A stretch of DNA of 64,000 bases, from the NCBI GenBank assembly GCA_003864495.1, contig ML133374.1:682001-746000 (forward strand), given 5' to 3'. The notes below the pieces were generated by a model that worked only from the letters and a program-made list of their open reading frames with translations, was not told the DNA's origin and ran no database searches. Below are positions 10,750 through 20,989 of this stretch, one piece after another. The stretch comes from Nemopilema nomurai. Its lineage: Eukaryota > Cnidaria > Scyphozoa > Rhizostomeae > Rhizostomatidae. Made by a program: the position numbers and the translations under genes. Position 1 is the stretch's first letter, and each line of letters opens with the position of its first letter.

Positions 10750-12210
10750 GTGAAAGCGGAAGCATATCAGATCATGACTATCCAAAACTGGCTAATTTCT
10801 CCATCAGCTTAAGGTTCCAAATTGCCAAACTGGTCATTAATTTATGCCGACTACCCATTTGCTGCCAAAAAGCAATTGAGACTCTACTTTGACTAAATTT
10901 CAAGACGAAAGGTCGATAGACTCTTTCTTTTCCCTGGCCTAAATCCAAATCACAGACCATAGCGATGTCTAAAGCCTTCTTTTATAAAAACGATAACGCA
11001 AAAAGATTAAAATTGTTCAAAGATCCAACATTATTAATTCCATTTATCATCTTTAAATCAGGGGGTAGTTTATCTGCGATTAGCCAAAGAGCCAAAAATG
11101 TTCTGTCAAAAAGTATCGTGACTGACATTAAATGAGTTTTCTTCAGCTCTGACATGATCTTGTTTGCACTTTGAAATAATGCCTTTGACGTAAGGAAAAT
11201 AAATTGCCTCTTGATATTATTATCTTGTATTAAAACCTGATAGCATTTAAATTTGATTTTAAGTGATTTCTAGTAAAAGCCGAGCTACTTTTGATCGAAA
11301 TGGTTTGACACCATGAAAGGATGAATTGATAGTACGACGATAAATGAACCCTTTCAATGTGCCTTAGTTTTACCGGTGGCTGCACCCCTATGGAGTTAGA
11401 GAGGCATAGTGTAGCACCGACGTGACTTTTTGAAGGAACATCTAAGCACGTGTCATCTCAAAACCCACTTCTTGACCACTTATTCCGAGCACTCGGTCTC
11501 TACTTGAAAAAGAGGCTAATTGAAAATGCTTAATCAATGTACGAGGGCACTGTCCTTGTGTATGTCGAATGTAGTGAGAAATCCAAGATCACCCTCCCTA
11601 AAACTCAGACCCCTTAAACTTGTCACATTCGCATCCTACTCAATAAAACTCTTCGAGAATTAAGAGTCTCCACTGCAAAAGCCACTGCAGTTTATCTTCA
11701 GGCCGCAAATGCCGTGCTGTCATCCATCTCAACATATCAGCAGACTTGTAGCGAGTGAGCTTTGACGGTGAAGCATTGTCAGCTAGCGTTGATCAGGTAT
11801 TAGACAGTGTAGCTTTCTAAATACATCCCATAAGCTCAAGCATTTCTGCACGTCCGAGCTTTAGGGCTGGTAACAATGCAGCCAAGGCGATTTAAAATAG
11901 GAATATATCGCGGTTAAGGTTTCTGAGGCAAACACCGTGGTTGAAGACCTACAGTCCTTAATTTCGTTAAAAATACTTTATTTACCATGTTTATGTTCCG
12001 TGTTAATTTAGGCCCTAATCCTGTTATAGCGAACAACAAGGCTCGCTCGCCTATGGCGAAGTATTTAGGAATGGTGGAATGGCGGTAGCTTTCTCATGTA
12101 TTCAGCCCATAACCACATCTGTGGTACTGCGTAAAATAACAAGGAATCATCTTGATGGGACAGTTATGAGGGGTAAATCAAACAAGCTGTAGATAAGGAT
12201 AGCGTTTTTC
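10750..12210. other. Non-coding stretch, nothing recognised
   Basis: Mostly AT-rich. The 11350-11900 part is more balanced in composition but has no open frame I can defend. Confidence 0.4.
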
Positions 12211-12540
12211 TTGGTACAAAGAAACGTCAGAGAAAACCTGGTTAAACAATTTGTGGACAATACTCCATCGTGGGAATTTCGCGGCATGGAACCGAGTTAT
12301 ACACAATTACGTCACGATTTCCTGGAAGCTATGCCAATAGCAAAATTAAGCAATCTAGAAACTATCTATGTGTTGAACACGTGGCTAGAACGTAATAACT
12401 TTTTAAAAACTAAGCGGCCGATTAAGCCATTAGTTTCTAGGTAAACTTACTTGACCTTTGTGACGTTAAAAATGAACTTGGCAATGATTGAAGCTTGGGC
12501 ACTGGTTTCGTTAGCCATAAAATTCTTATTATGCAGCTTT

Positions 12541-12730
12541 TCAACAGACTATCCTTAAAACTCTGAGAATCTTCAAAACCCATGTCCAAAAATTCCGAGA
12601 GAATCCACAGGCAAACAGCTTCAAGTCTGGCCATTCCACAGACAGCACATTCGCATCTTTTACAGAAATCTGCAAATCCAGCATGATCCAAAAAGGGCTC
12701 AATGTAATTCTGACGACGCCCAGACGCAAG
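12541..12730 (-). CDS. Possible terminal exon of the same unidentified gene
   Basis: The acceptor CCTAATAGCAG ends at 12731. Read in the phase left by the 13387-13484 segment it gives 62 residues and a TGA at 12541-12543. There is a conflict: another frame of the same DNA, starting cleanly at the same acceptor, runs on to a consensus AA|GTAAGT donor at 12450 and encodes a cysteine-rich stretch with FCKRCECAVCGMARLEAV. Only one can be right. A plus-strand open frame at 12211-12440 ends at AG|GTAAAC, so donors on opposite strands nearly overlap. No family identified. Confidence 0.18.
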
Positions 12731-13386
12731 CTGCTATTAGGAAATTGTGCACTCAAGATACGACTAACAATCCTTCCATTAGCAATGGTGTTATAAAGAT
12801 GCTTCCTCTTCAAATGCCCAATCAACAAACAATAAGATCTTTATTCAGATCGAGGCTAATGGGAAAGCTACATAATTAGGGAAAGAAAAACTAATACAGA
12901 CTTAAATCTATTTACATTTGTAAAGAAAGTTGATCATGAAATACACGCGCAGATGAAAAAATTCGATTGTCTAGCAGCGTAAGGTGACGCAACGCAAAGT
13001 TACGTACCACGTCCTGACGAAATGGTGGTTGAGTAGCGCCAAGAAGCTCGAATGACCAGTAACGATGTGAAAAGCGCACTTAGGCCCAAGGCAGTGCCAG
13101 GAGTGCAGGATGGGATACCACCCTATGGAAGTGGAACGTGTTGTAAAAGGAAAACTACACATTCACAACTCACTTTACATTTCTAAATATGAAAAAGAAT
13201 GAGTTGACAAACAAAACTTCCATTGCCAACATGAACTTCGGCCCGAGCGAAGCCATGGTTTGTTTTTAATGGCACAAATTTCAATATGCTCATTCTCAAA
13301 GATATATCTCCACGATGGGAGGATGGTGTCCAAGCTTGTCTTTGTCCGTTCGAGACACAGAGCATGTAATGAAAGGGCGCCTTTAC

Positions 13387-13484
13387 CGATCCCAGCAAAG
13401 AAGGTGCATTGATGTCCCCGAGTCGAATCCAAGGAAGGGTCGTACAGTTTCATTCTCAAAGAAACGGTTCGCTATGACCCTGGT
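13387..13484 (-). CDS. Exon-like segment of an unidentified minus-strand gene
   Basis: A strong pyrimidine-rich acceptor (TTGTTCTCCTCAG) ends at 13485 and a GTAAAG donor follows at 13386. The open frame between them encodes 32 residues plus two bases, including RFFENETVRPFLGFDSG, which looks like real protein. Its phase 2 end joins in frame to the segment at 12541-12730. I do not recognise a family. Other frames of 13175-13459 are also open, which weakens the case, and a frame-shifted pseudogene or transposon remnant is an alternative. Confidence 0.22.
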
Positions 13485-13599
13485 CTGAGGAGAACAATTG
13501 CTGTGGGTAGGACAAAGTTATCAGGAATTCGGGTGAGTAATGTTTGTGGACCACAAGAATTTTCCTTGATTCAACGCGGGTCATGAAGCTAGGCCGGCG

Positions 13600-14060
13600 T
13601 CTGCCACGCACCTGGCCAATGACATATCAATTATCAAGCAGCAGCGCGAGCGATCGACACCGAATCGGCTGCCGTGGCCAAGCGATTATCACATCCATCA
13701 TCCCGAACGCATCGATCAAATTACCTCCGCGCAATCACTGCCGAAGCCGCAGCTAAATGCACCGTTCGTGGCAGCACGACCTGTGGCATGGCCCCTTGGG
13801 CTGCTATGAATCGCCAATCCCCGCGATAAGGAATATGTCATCGCCTGAATCAAAGCAATCATACCAACCAGGCAGGAGATGATCAACCGCCGGCAACGAA
13901 TCAGCCGCCGCGGTATTTACGTCAGCAGCGGAATCACTGTTATCAATCGCTTGAACTGATTAGTGATCATCAGTGATGCCAATGATCAGAAATCATCAGT
14001 GAACTAATCATCAGAACTGATTTGTAATCATCAGGGACAGACAGACTAATTTATTCCCAG
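13600..14060. other. GC-rich patch with scattered AATCA / ATCATCAG words
   Basis: This part is clearly richer in G+C and CpG than its surroundings. It is dense in short words such as CAATCAC, GAATCAG, GATCAAC and, towards 13960-14035, ATCATCAGTGA. It looks like a decayed short-period repeat. I see no coding frame. Confidence 0.4.
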
Positions 14061-14200
14061 CCAACAAAATAGAGGAAATTCTAGCTGCCCCCGCATTAGT
14101 GGTACCCTAGGAGTGCCCGGATATCCACCAGCCTCCAATACTCCCAAAACATGCAGCATCGTGTCAATCTCGCCTGACGTATGCAAAAGCCCATTACGAA

Positions 14201-14247
14201 AGATGGCACGCAGGCCTCAGAGATGGCACGCAGGCCTCAGAGATGGC
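14201..14247. repeat. 20-bp direct duplication
   Basis: AGATGGCACGCAGGCCTCAG occurs twice back to back (14201-14220, 14221-14240), followed by a partial third copy. Confidence 0.9.
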
Positions 14248-14249
14248 CA

Positions 14250-17200
14250 GCTAAATAGCCGAACCCCCCAAACCCATTCGCCCCTGACTTCTAAAGCCCC
14301 TTTGTCACGAAGTTATCTGATGTCGCTCTGTTTAAACCTCGCGTGTTTCGACCGTTCTGTCTTGCGCAGTTATAAATAAATATTGGCCAAAGATTATTGA
14401 ACTCCATGTAATGATTATTAAACTATCATCCAGTAGCCGTATCTTAATGAGAACAAATCTTCGTTGTAAAAGGAAAACCGCCGCAGCCTTTGCGAAGGGG
14501 TGCAGTTCGGGCCTGATGCGAAATCCTTAATGATTTTGTGACATCGCATTTGGTGGGTAATCGGGCGATTCTTGGTAATGTTATAAAATCATCAAACTTT
14601 GTTGTATAAGCTGAAACTTGGGCAATAATGCAGTCTGATGGAGCTGTGTTCTAAGCACACACCCGAATGGCCATCACTGATTTGGTATTTCGAGTTGTTT
14701 CTTGTAGGAGATCCTCACATCAAAGAAGCGGCTTTAGTAAGACGGTTCAAACACGACCGACCATTGAAAGGCATTTTTTGGATTTGGTTTCTAAATGTAG
14801 TTCGAATAAACAGGAATATTGATAAAATGAAGATGGCAAAGGCTTCAGCGATGTTGTTCATTTCGTGGGGTATATTCAATTGGATTTGTTTAGAGGAATT
14901 ACTTTCAAGAAAAACGGCCTTTCTGAACTGGGAAAGCGAGAGTAATCTGAGGTCGGAGAGGGCCCAGACTAGCATCAATCTTCTATTGTTAAGTGAGCTG
15001 ATCGAAGTTGATTGACTTGGAAATGGGCAAGGGGGTATAGTTGCAGGGGTACGGGGCAATAGAGGTGACAATGTACCATAAAGGCAGTCTGTGATGCCTA
15101 AATGGTAGGGGTGTTTATAGGGGTGTTAAAATGGATCTAAATGGAGGGGGCGGTGCCCATTGGGCTTTGAAATGAGAGTTGGCTACTTTATACGGTAAAA
15201 AGCAATAATGGGTGTGATAAATGAATTTGACATACCTTCAAGAGACACCTTCAATCTAGATACTTGCTGGATGAATAAGTTGGGGAAGGCCTCGGCATGT
15301 GAAAATACATGAAAGGATATAGGGAGACAGTCAGATTCAAGTCAAAGGACTGATGACAAAAGTTGGTGACAAGGGGTACAATGAGGGGTTCTCTTAATTG
15401 GTGTCTGCAGAAAAACTTCAAACAGTGATGCTGGGTGATGACGAAAGTGGTAATGATAGACAAACATAATTCAAACACATCAATTTCGGCAAAGTGTCAA
15501 CACAACAATTTGTTTGCATGCGAAATAAGCCGGCAACTTAAGGGAAAACAAACTAGGAGAGGATTTGCGATCAAGCTTTTCAGATAGAATGTGGAGCGAA
15601 AGCCTGGTAACTACCTAATATTGACCCAGTGGAGACAAAATATAGAAAGCTGAGCTGCAGGGTTTGTAAACAACAACGTACAGAAGAAAATAAAACTTTT
15701 ATACCGGGATTAAAGAACAAGAGATTTGGTTTGATATAAGGGTTTTAAGGTGCTAGAAAGTAGAATCTAAATTTGATTTGCAGAGTTGCGGTGGCTAAAC
15801 GCCCATTGATTTATAAAAAAACAGAAAATCCAACTTGGACCTTAGGTCATGGTAAAAAATTAAGGGGCCACAAAATAGTCATTAGCCAACGAAGTTTACG
15901 GTGATAAAACCACCATCTTGAAGGTTTACCCGTTCCCCCAAAGTATTGACCCGTGAAAATATGTACCCATGGACCAAGTAGCCTGTGTTTGTGCCTCAAT
16001 TGTGTGTGCTGGATAAAATGTAGTTACGAAGTTTGGTTTTCGACAAAAAAACTGAAGACACGGTTATCTTGATCTGACAGCCCGCGTGCTCTTTGTCATG
16101 GGCACGGGGGTAATGTAAGGCGACAAATATCACGCTCGTAAATGTACATTGTTTTGTTGACCAAGGGGTAAAATCATGCACAGTTCTAGGTGTAACTGTC
16201 ACCTTGCCTTGGTATTTAAGAAGTCATAACCGATTTCATTTAACTGCCCAGGTTAGGATATAAATCATAACGATATTCTTTGCAGTAAACACCTTTAATT
16301 GATTGTGTGTAAAATGAAAAAGCATTTTGCGACTGTTATGGTCGATGGCATTTGAAGTTTCAAAGATCAGGAAGTTTAGAGCATGATTTGAAATTTTCTT
16401 CCCAAAACAGCAAAACAATAAAACAACGAGAAGTCAGGATGATTTTGAAACTGGGATTTCGCCGGCGAATGGGGATTAGAATATCAGGAAATCAGTGGAA
16501 ACTAGCCAATGGTTACCAAGGGGGAATGAACTAGAGGTAGATAAGATAGCTGAATGTGACAAGAGAACAGAGTTTATGACAACGAAAGACGCTAGATGAT
16601 ATTCTATGAAAATTATGCGGTCGTTTTAATCAAGTTAGGTTCGATAGTTTGCGGATTAAAGGCAAAGTTTTCGCAATAAAGTGAAGTTCGGTTCAAGGTG
16701 AAATACCAAGTTCATAGAACTACCAGCTTTCAACTCATTACCGCTTTGAATTATCAAATTTAAAATATTTCTCCTTGGGGTTAAATGCCTGAACTGTGGA
16801 TGAGCGAAAGCAAGATTCAAGGTGAAATTAATACCTTTGAAGCCCATCCAAGGAGCGAAAAGAAAATTTAATGAGGAGAAAATCGAATCTGCCAGATAGC
16901 GGGTACACTATACAAATTAAAGAGGAAAAACAATCAGCTATGACTTTTGCTTTAATTGGTCTTAATTAGAAGACATGCATAGAAAGAGAGTGATTTATTG
17001 CTATTACGAAGTGTGAAGCCTGGCATTTAATTGCTTAACGTGTAATTTGATATACCGGAGTGGGTAGTGGAAAAGGCTCTGAAGGCAGTGTCTAACAATT
17101 CGTTTGCCTTTTTCGCCAGCTAGGAAACAACACGGTATGAAGACTGGACAAAGATTAATCACCTGCCCCTGTATACTTAACATGATTGGCAATTTTACCC

Positions 17201-18319
17201 GAATTTCCTGAAACCTAACATAATATATTACAGTGAGATGCAAGGATGGCTCGGTTATGGGATCGCGGAGCAACGAAGTCCGCCTAAAAATGCAACTCAG
17301 ACGAAAATACGAGTGGTTGAATGAAGGAGCTGTTTGCCGTTCAGGCGCCTTCCAGCAAGGCGACATTTCATCTAACAGTTGAGAAAACGACGATAACTAA
17401 GGAATGTATTCATATACTCTTAAAATCTGTGATTTTGCTCTCGATAAAAACGGAGACAAGGTAGGAAAAGAGACAACGACTCACCATAGCTGAATCCAGT
17501 GTTGTTGCAAATCCATTTCCGAATGAATTACATGTATAAATTGCAGAGAAATTCCCTTCAAATTACGAGCTTGGTGACGCATCGATCGTCAAATTCTTTT
17601 GCGTCTCGGATCGTTGAAGTTCCTTTGCACCTGAATGGCTTGATCACGTGACCACCGCCAAACATGAAGTGTCAATCATTGACGCCCCTAGGACAATCGG
17701 ACAAGCAACATCATAATAATGACTGCAAAAATGTCAGTCGGTTTTAAAGAGTTAGAAAGCGAAGAAAAGTCGGCAGGAAAGTACTCTGGGTACTCGCTTA
17801 GGGAATAAACCTTGCCAGGGTTGGTTTAACAGTGAATTTGGCAACTGAGAAACATTTCAGAATGGAGCTTATCAAGAAATGACAGGAAAGAATCAGAAAT
17901 TTTATTTTTTATCTTTCTCTTTCAGCAGCACTGATCTGTCGAATTGTCAAAATAGTCATGTGTGACCAGGACCATCAGGAAGCTTCATAGCTTTCGGGGG
18001 TGCAGCCCCCCACCCCATTAAGCCTACCATCGCTTCCCTGGTCCTTCTTTTGGGATGGAGAAAATTGGATCAGTGCAGCGGCTAAAACGTCCCTTCAATT
18101 AATTATTTCTCCGCGTAGTCATTTCCTTCTTAACAGCTTTACTTCTGATGCAAGGAAGAAATCGTTTACAGCTAAGTGAAGTTGAGAAATTCAAATTATT
18201 CGAAGCGACTGTCGGTTGCGCGTTGCGATCTTTCTTTCTCGCAGTGTGATTCAGTTTCTATGAATAACGCTTTTCCCTCTTTTTTACAAAGCAAGCTGGT
18301 CTTTCTCCGATCTTGTTAG
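14250..18319. other. Mostly non-coding stretch
   Basis: The longest open frames are 125 codons (14638-15015 plus) and 120 codons (17004-17366 minus); neither resembles a known family or has convincing borders. At 17719 an ATG in a CpG-containing context opens a 29-codon frame (MTAKMSVGFKELESEEK...) that might be a first exon for the segment at 18320, but no donor in matching phase is visible. At 17995-18015 there is a small G-run/C-run hairpin. Confidence 0.35.
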
Positions 18320-18520
18320 GAAATTGTAAAGGCAAAACAATATCTGCAAAGCTTATTAAAAAGCATTGACAAGGAGTGTAAAAGGACGCTCTTCGTACGG
18401 GAAATGGCCAGCGTACAACTAGCTAAGGAGACCTTCCCCGGGAGAGAGAACTTATGTCCTTCTTCAATGTCAAGCGACCGCCAAATCCGAGCCGACGATG
18501 ATGCTTTGACCACGCATTAA
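18320..18520 (+). CDS. Possible terminal exon of an unidentified plus-strand gene
   Basis: Directly after an acceptor (TTTCTCCGATCTTGTTAG, whose TAG is also an in-frame stop) the frame is open for 66 codons to TAA. It encodes a mainly helical, charged peptide containing AKQYLQSLLKSIDKECKR and VREMASVQLAKETF. The clean start at the acceptor, the codon pattern and the local rise in G+C support an exon. I do not recognise the protein. No AATAAA follows closely. The antisense frame over it is a shadow. Confidence 0.33.
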   Translation, partial: EIVKAKQYLQSLLKSIDKECKRTLFVREMASVQLAKETFPGRENLCPSSMSSDRQIRADDDALTTH

Positions 18521-18999
18521 CACTCGCCTTCAGACGATAGGCAGCACACTTGACGAATTATTGCAGGCAGGGCGGTAATCCTGGTGTATGAAACAGCCTT
18601 GGTAATCATATACCCGAGTTCGTATTAGGCGAATCAATTTCCAAACGGTGAACCGAAATGCAAACAGTGGAATACTCAGGGTCCAATGGAGACGGGGGTC
18701 GCTTACAGTCCCTGCTTGCTAGCAAGTGGAGGAGAGTCAACATGGAATTGTTTGGAGGGCTGTGTGTGTTGATACATGGGGTTTCCTTGCATTGAACGTG
18801 TTTGCATCGGCATTCTGGTATACAAAAATATTCAAATAGAACTAGGAAGTTCCGTTGCGCAAACGAATAGCTAGATAAGAAAAGCAACACATAAACGAAG
18901 AGGAAGCGAATACTTAGAATTAAGCAAATATTTGATCATTCGCCGAAAATCAAAGTATCGGATCTGCCATGATTGCTTGTTTAATCGCTGCGATTGAAA

Positions 19000-19450
19000 T
19001 TAAATCACATGATGAAAACCAGCAATTCATTCTCATGCTGCAGACCGCATGAACAGTCATAATGACAATGATCAGATCGAATCATATTCATAATCACAAT
19101 GAATCAAAAACATGAAAATAGTTTAGCAATCATTCTATGGGCTTCATCAAAAATTTATTCACCAACAACATCATAATCAGGCATTGACCACAATCAAGGC
19201 ACATGTAAGCGAAAAAAGGGGGAAGGCACGTGCCCCCCTTCCCCCGTCCCAATGTCGATGACAATCATCGAAACCAATCATAGCAATCATGATCGCTGTG
19301 ATACATTTCGCTTGTACAACGTATAACGAAAATCATGATCGTAGATGATATCAATGGCCATCATCAGCAATTACGTACAATGCTTTCATCGAACGTTTTT
19401 GATCATGACCGTTTAGAATTACAGCATCATGATCTTCATTGTGTTACATA
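19000..19450. other. Non-coding stretch dense in AATCAT / ATGATC words
   Basis: Many short words such as CAATCAT, ATCATGATC and AATCATA recur without a fixed period, resembling the patch at 13600-14060. Probably a decayed repeat. No gene seen. Confidence 0.4.
19218..19245. repeat. GC-rich inverted repeat around CACGTG
   Basis: GGGGGAAGG (19218-19226) is answered by CCTTCCCCC (19237-19245) across a short loop that begins with the palindrome CACGTG. In AT-rich surroundings such a hairpin is typical of a small fold-back or MITE remnant. Confidence 0.75.
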
Positions 19451-19574
19451 TTCTCAAAGCCTGATTGTAGCTCTAGGACAAAATCTCCTCGCGATTTTTC
19501 TAGAGAGAAAGTAGACAGGTCATTTATGGCAATAATGATATTTTTTATCAGAATCAACGTTTGTTTGATGTAAC

Positions 19575-19678
19575 GAAAGAGAAAGAGAGAGAGAGGGAGA
19601 GAGAGAGGGAGAGAGAGAGGGAGAGAGAGAGGGAGAGAGAGAGGGAGAGAGAGAGGGAGAGAGAGAGGGAGAGAGAGG

Positions 19679-19727
<49 letters not shown>

Positions 19728-19792
19728 GGGAGAGAGAGAGGGAGAGAGAGAGGGAGAGAGAGAGGGAGAGAGAGAGGGAGAGAGAGAGAGAG
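19575..19792. repeat. GA-rich minisatellite with 12-bp unit
   Basis: A purine tract built largely of AGGGAGAGAGAG units, the GGG recurring every 12 bases, with irregular pure GA in the middle. The long open frames on both strands (all E/R/G or S/L/P) are artefacts of the repeat. Confidence 0.95.
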
Positions 19793-20434
19793 TGTTGCTA
19801 ACAAGGGTGCTACATTAAACACGAGCCCTTAAAAATCAGCTACGTTCTTGTGAATTTGGAGACTTTGGTACAATATCCTTAACCGTAATATTTGGCAATT
19901 TGGGGCTTCTATGCAAACAATAAACAGTGACGAAAAGATTGTCGAAATCATTAAAACAACATGAAGATATACCAGCGCTTACACGGGACAATACGTTGGG
20001 CTAAAACGCGATAAACTTCAGCCTATTAGCTCACATTTCTAAAAAGCAACAGCTTTCACTGCAACAAATTTGTATCCATTCAACAAAAGATTTGAAATCG
20101 AGGTCATTAGCAGGTCGGGTATAATGAAAAAGAGATTCCTGCAGATCAGATGTCATTGAATCCAATCAATTCCTGGCCTCTATACAAGGAGCTAAGATGT
20201 ACAATCCAGCGGAAATAGATAAGCAGGTATTGGATTGCATATGAGATACGGAGCCATTAAAAATCTAATCTCTTCAACCTTGAAACGATCAGAGAGCATG
20301 ATGAGCAGAGAAAAGCTTCTAAATTGGGAAATTCTTTCCATATCCATTAGAGGTCGGTGTCCTAAATGACATCAACGCTTTTTCGATTGAGTATTAACGA
20401 CGCAAGTGAATGCCTGCCAGCCTACCACTGTTAG

Positions 20435-20485
20435 ATGGGGATCGAAAAAATGGGGATCGAAAAAATTGGGATCGTAAAAATGGGC
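20435..20485. repeat. 15-bp tandem repeat, about three copies
   Basis: ATGGGGATCGAAAAA recurs three times with small changes. Being a multiple of three it gives the repeated peptide MGIEK in one frame of a 107-codon plus-strand open frame, which otherwise shows no family resemblance. Confidence 0.85.
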
Positions 20486-20935
20486 CTCGTTCCCCCAAGT
20501 CAACACGGAACAGGCAAAAAAAAACGGGTTCCAACCGGATCTGATTTAAGAGGAGTCCGGATGCGAGCTGGCTCTCGGCCTAGTACAGGACCGGATCCAC
20601 CAGACCTGGTACGCCCTATTCTCTCGACGAGCCCTGACGCTCCGACCAGCACGTCTGCAAACCAGAGTGCCCTCGTTACTGGCGCGAGGCGAACTCTTAC
20701 TATGCTGAGCCTAGCTATGACGAATACGTGCTTAAAATCGTCTCTTGGTGGCCTTTAAAAAGTCATTCCGCTAACCAATCTGTCTATCAGATCCACTCAG
20801 CCTAACAATTCGTTTCAGTCTTCGGACGCCCGTAGCCACAACCTTATTAGTTCATGAGACTCTGGCAAACCCCTCCCTGTTCGGACCCTCAACACGATGT
20901 TAATGAATTCTTACCTCTCAATCAATTTGACCCAA

Positions 20936-20983
20936 GGATTTGAACCTCAGCTATGCTTCACATGAAGAGCTGCTTGGTCACCA
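20936..20983 (-). other. Possible tRNA-derived (SINE-like) promoter remnant
   Basis: On the minus strand GGTTCAAATCC (20936-20946) fits the RNA polymerase III B-box consensus. TGGTGACCAAG, 26 bases upstream (20973-20983), is close to the A-box. The A-to-B spacing is a little short for an intact tRNA and I cannot fold a cloverleaf, so at most this is a SINE or tRNA relic. Confidence 0.2.
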
Positions 20984-20989
20984 TGTTTT

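Noticed and set aside
19520..19822. Open frames of 85-100 codons on both strands of the GA tract
   Set aside because: They consist only of repeat-encoded E/R/G or S/L/P and vanish outside the minisatellite.
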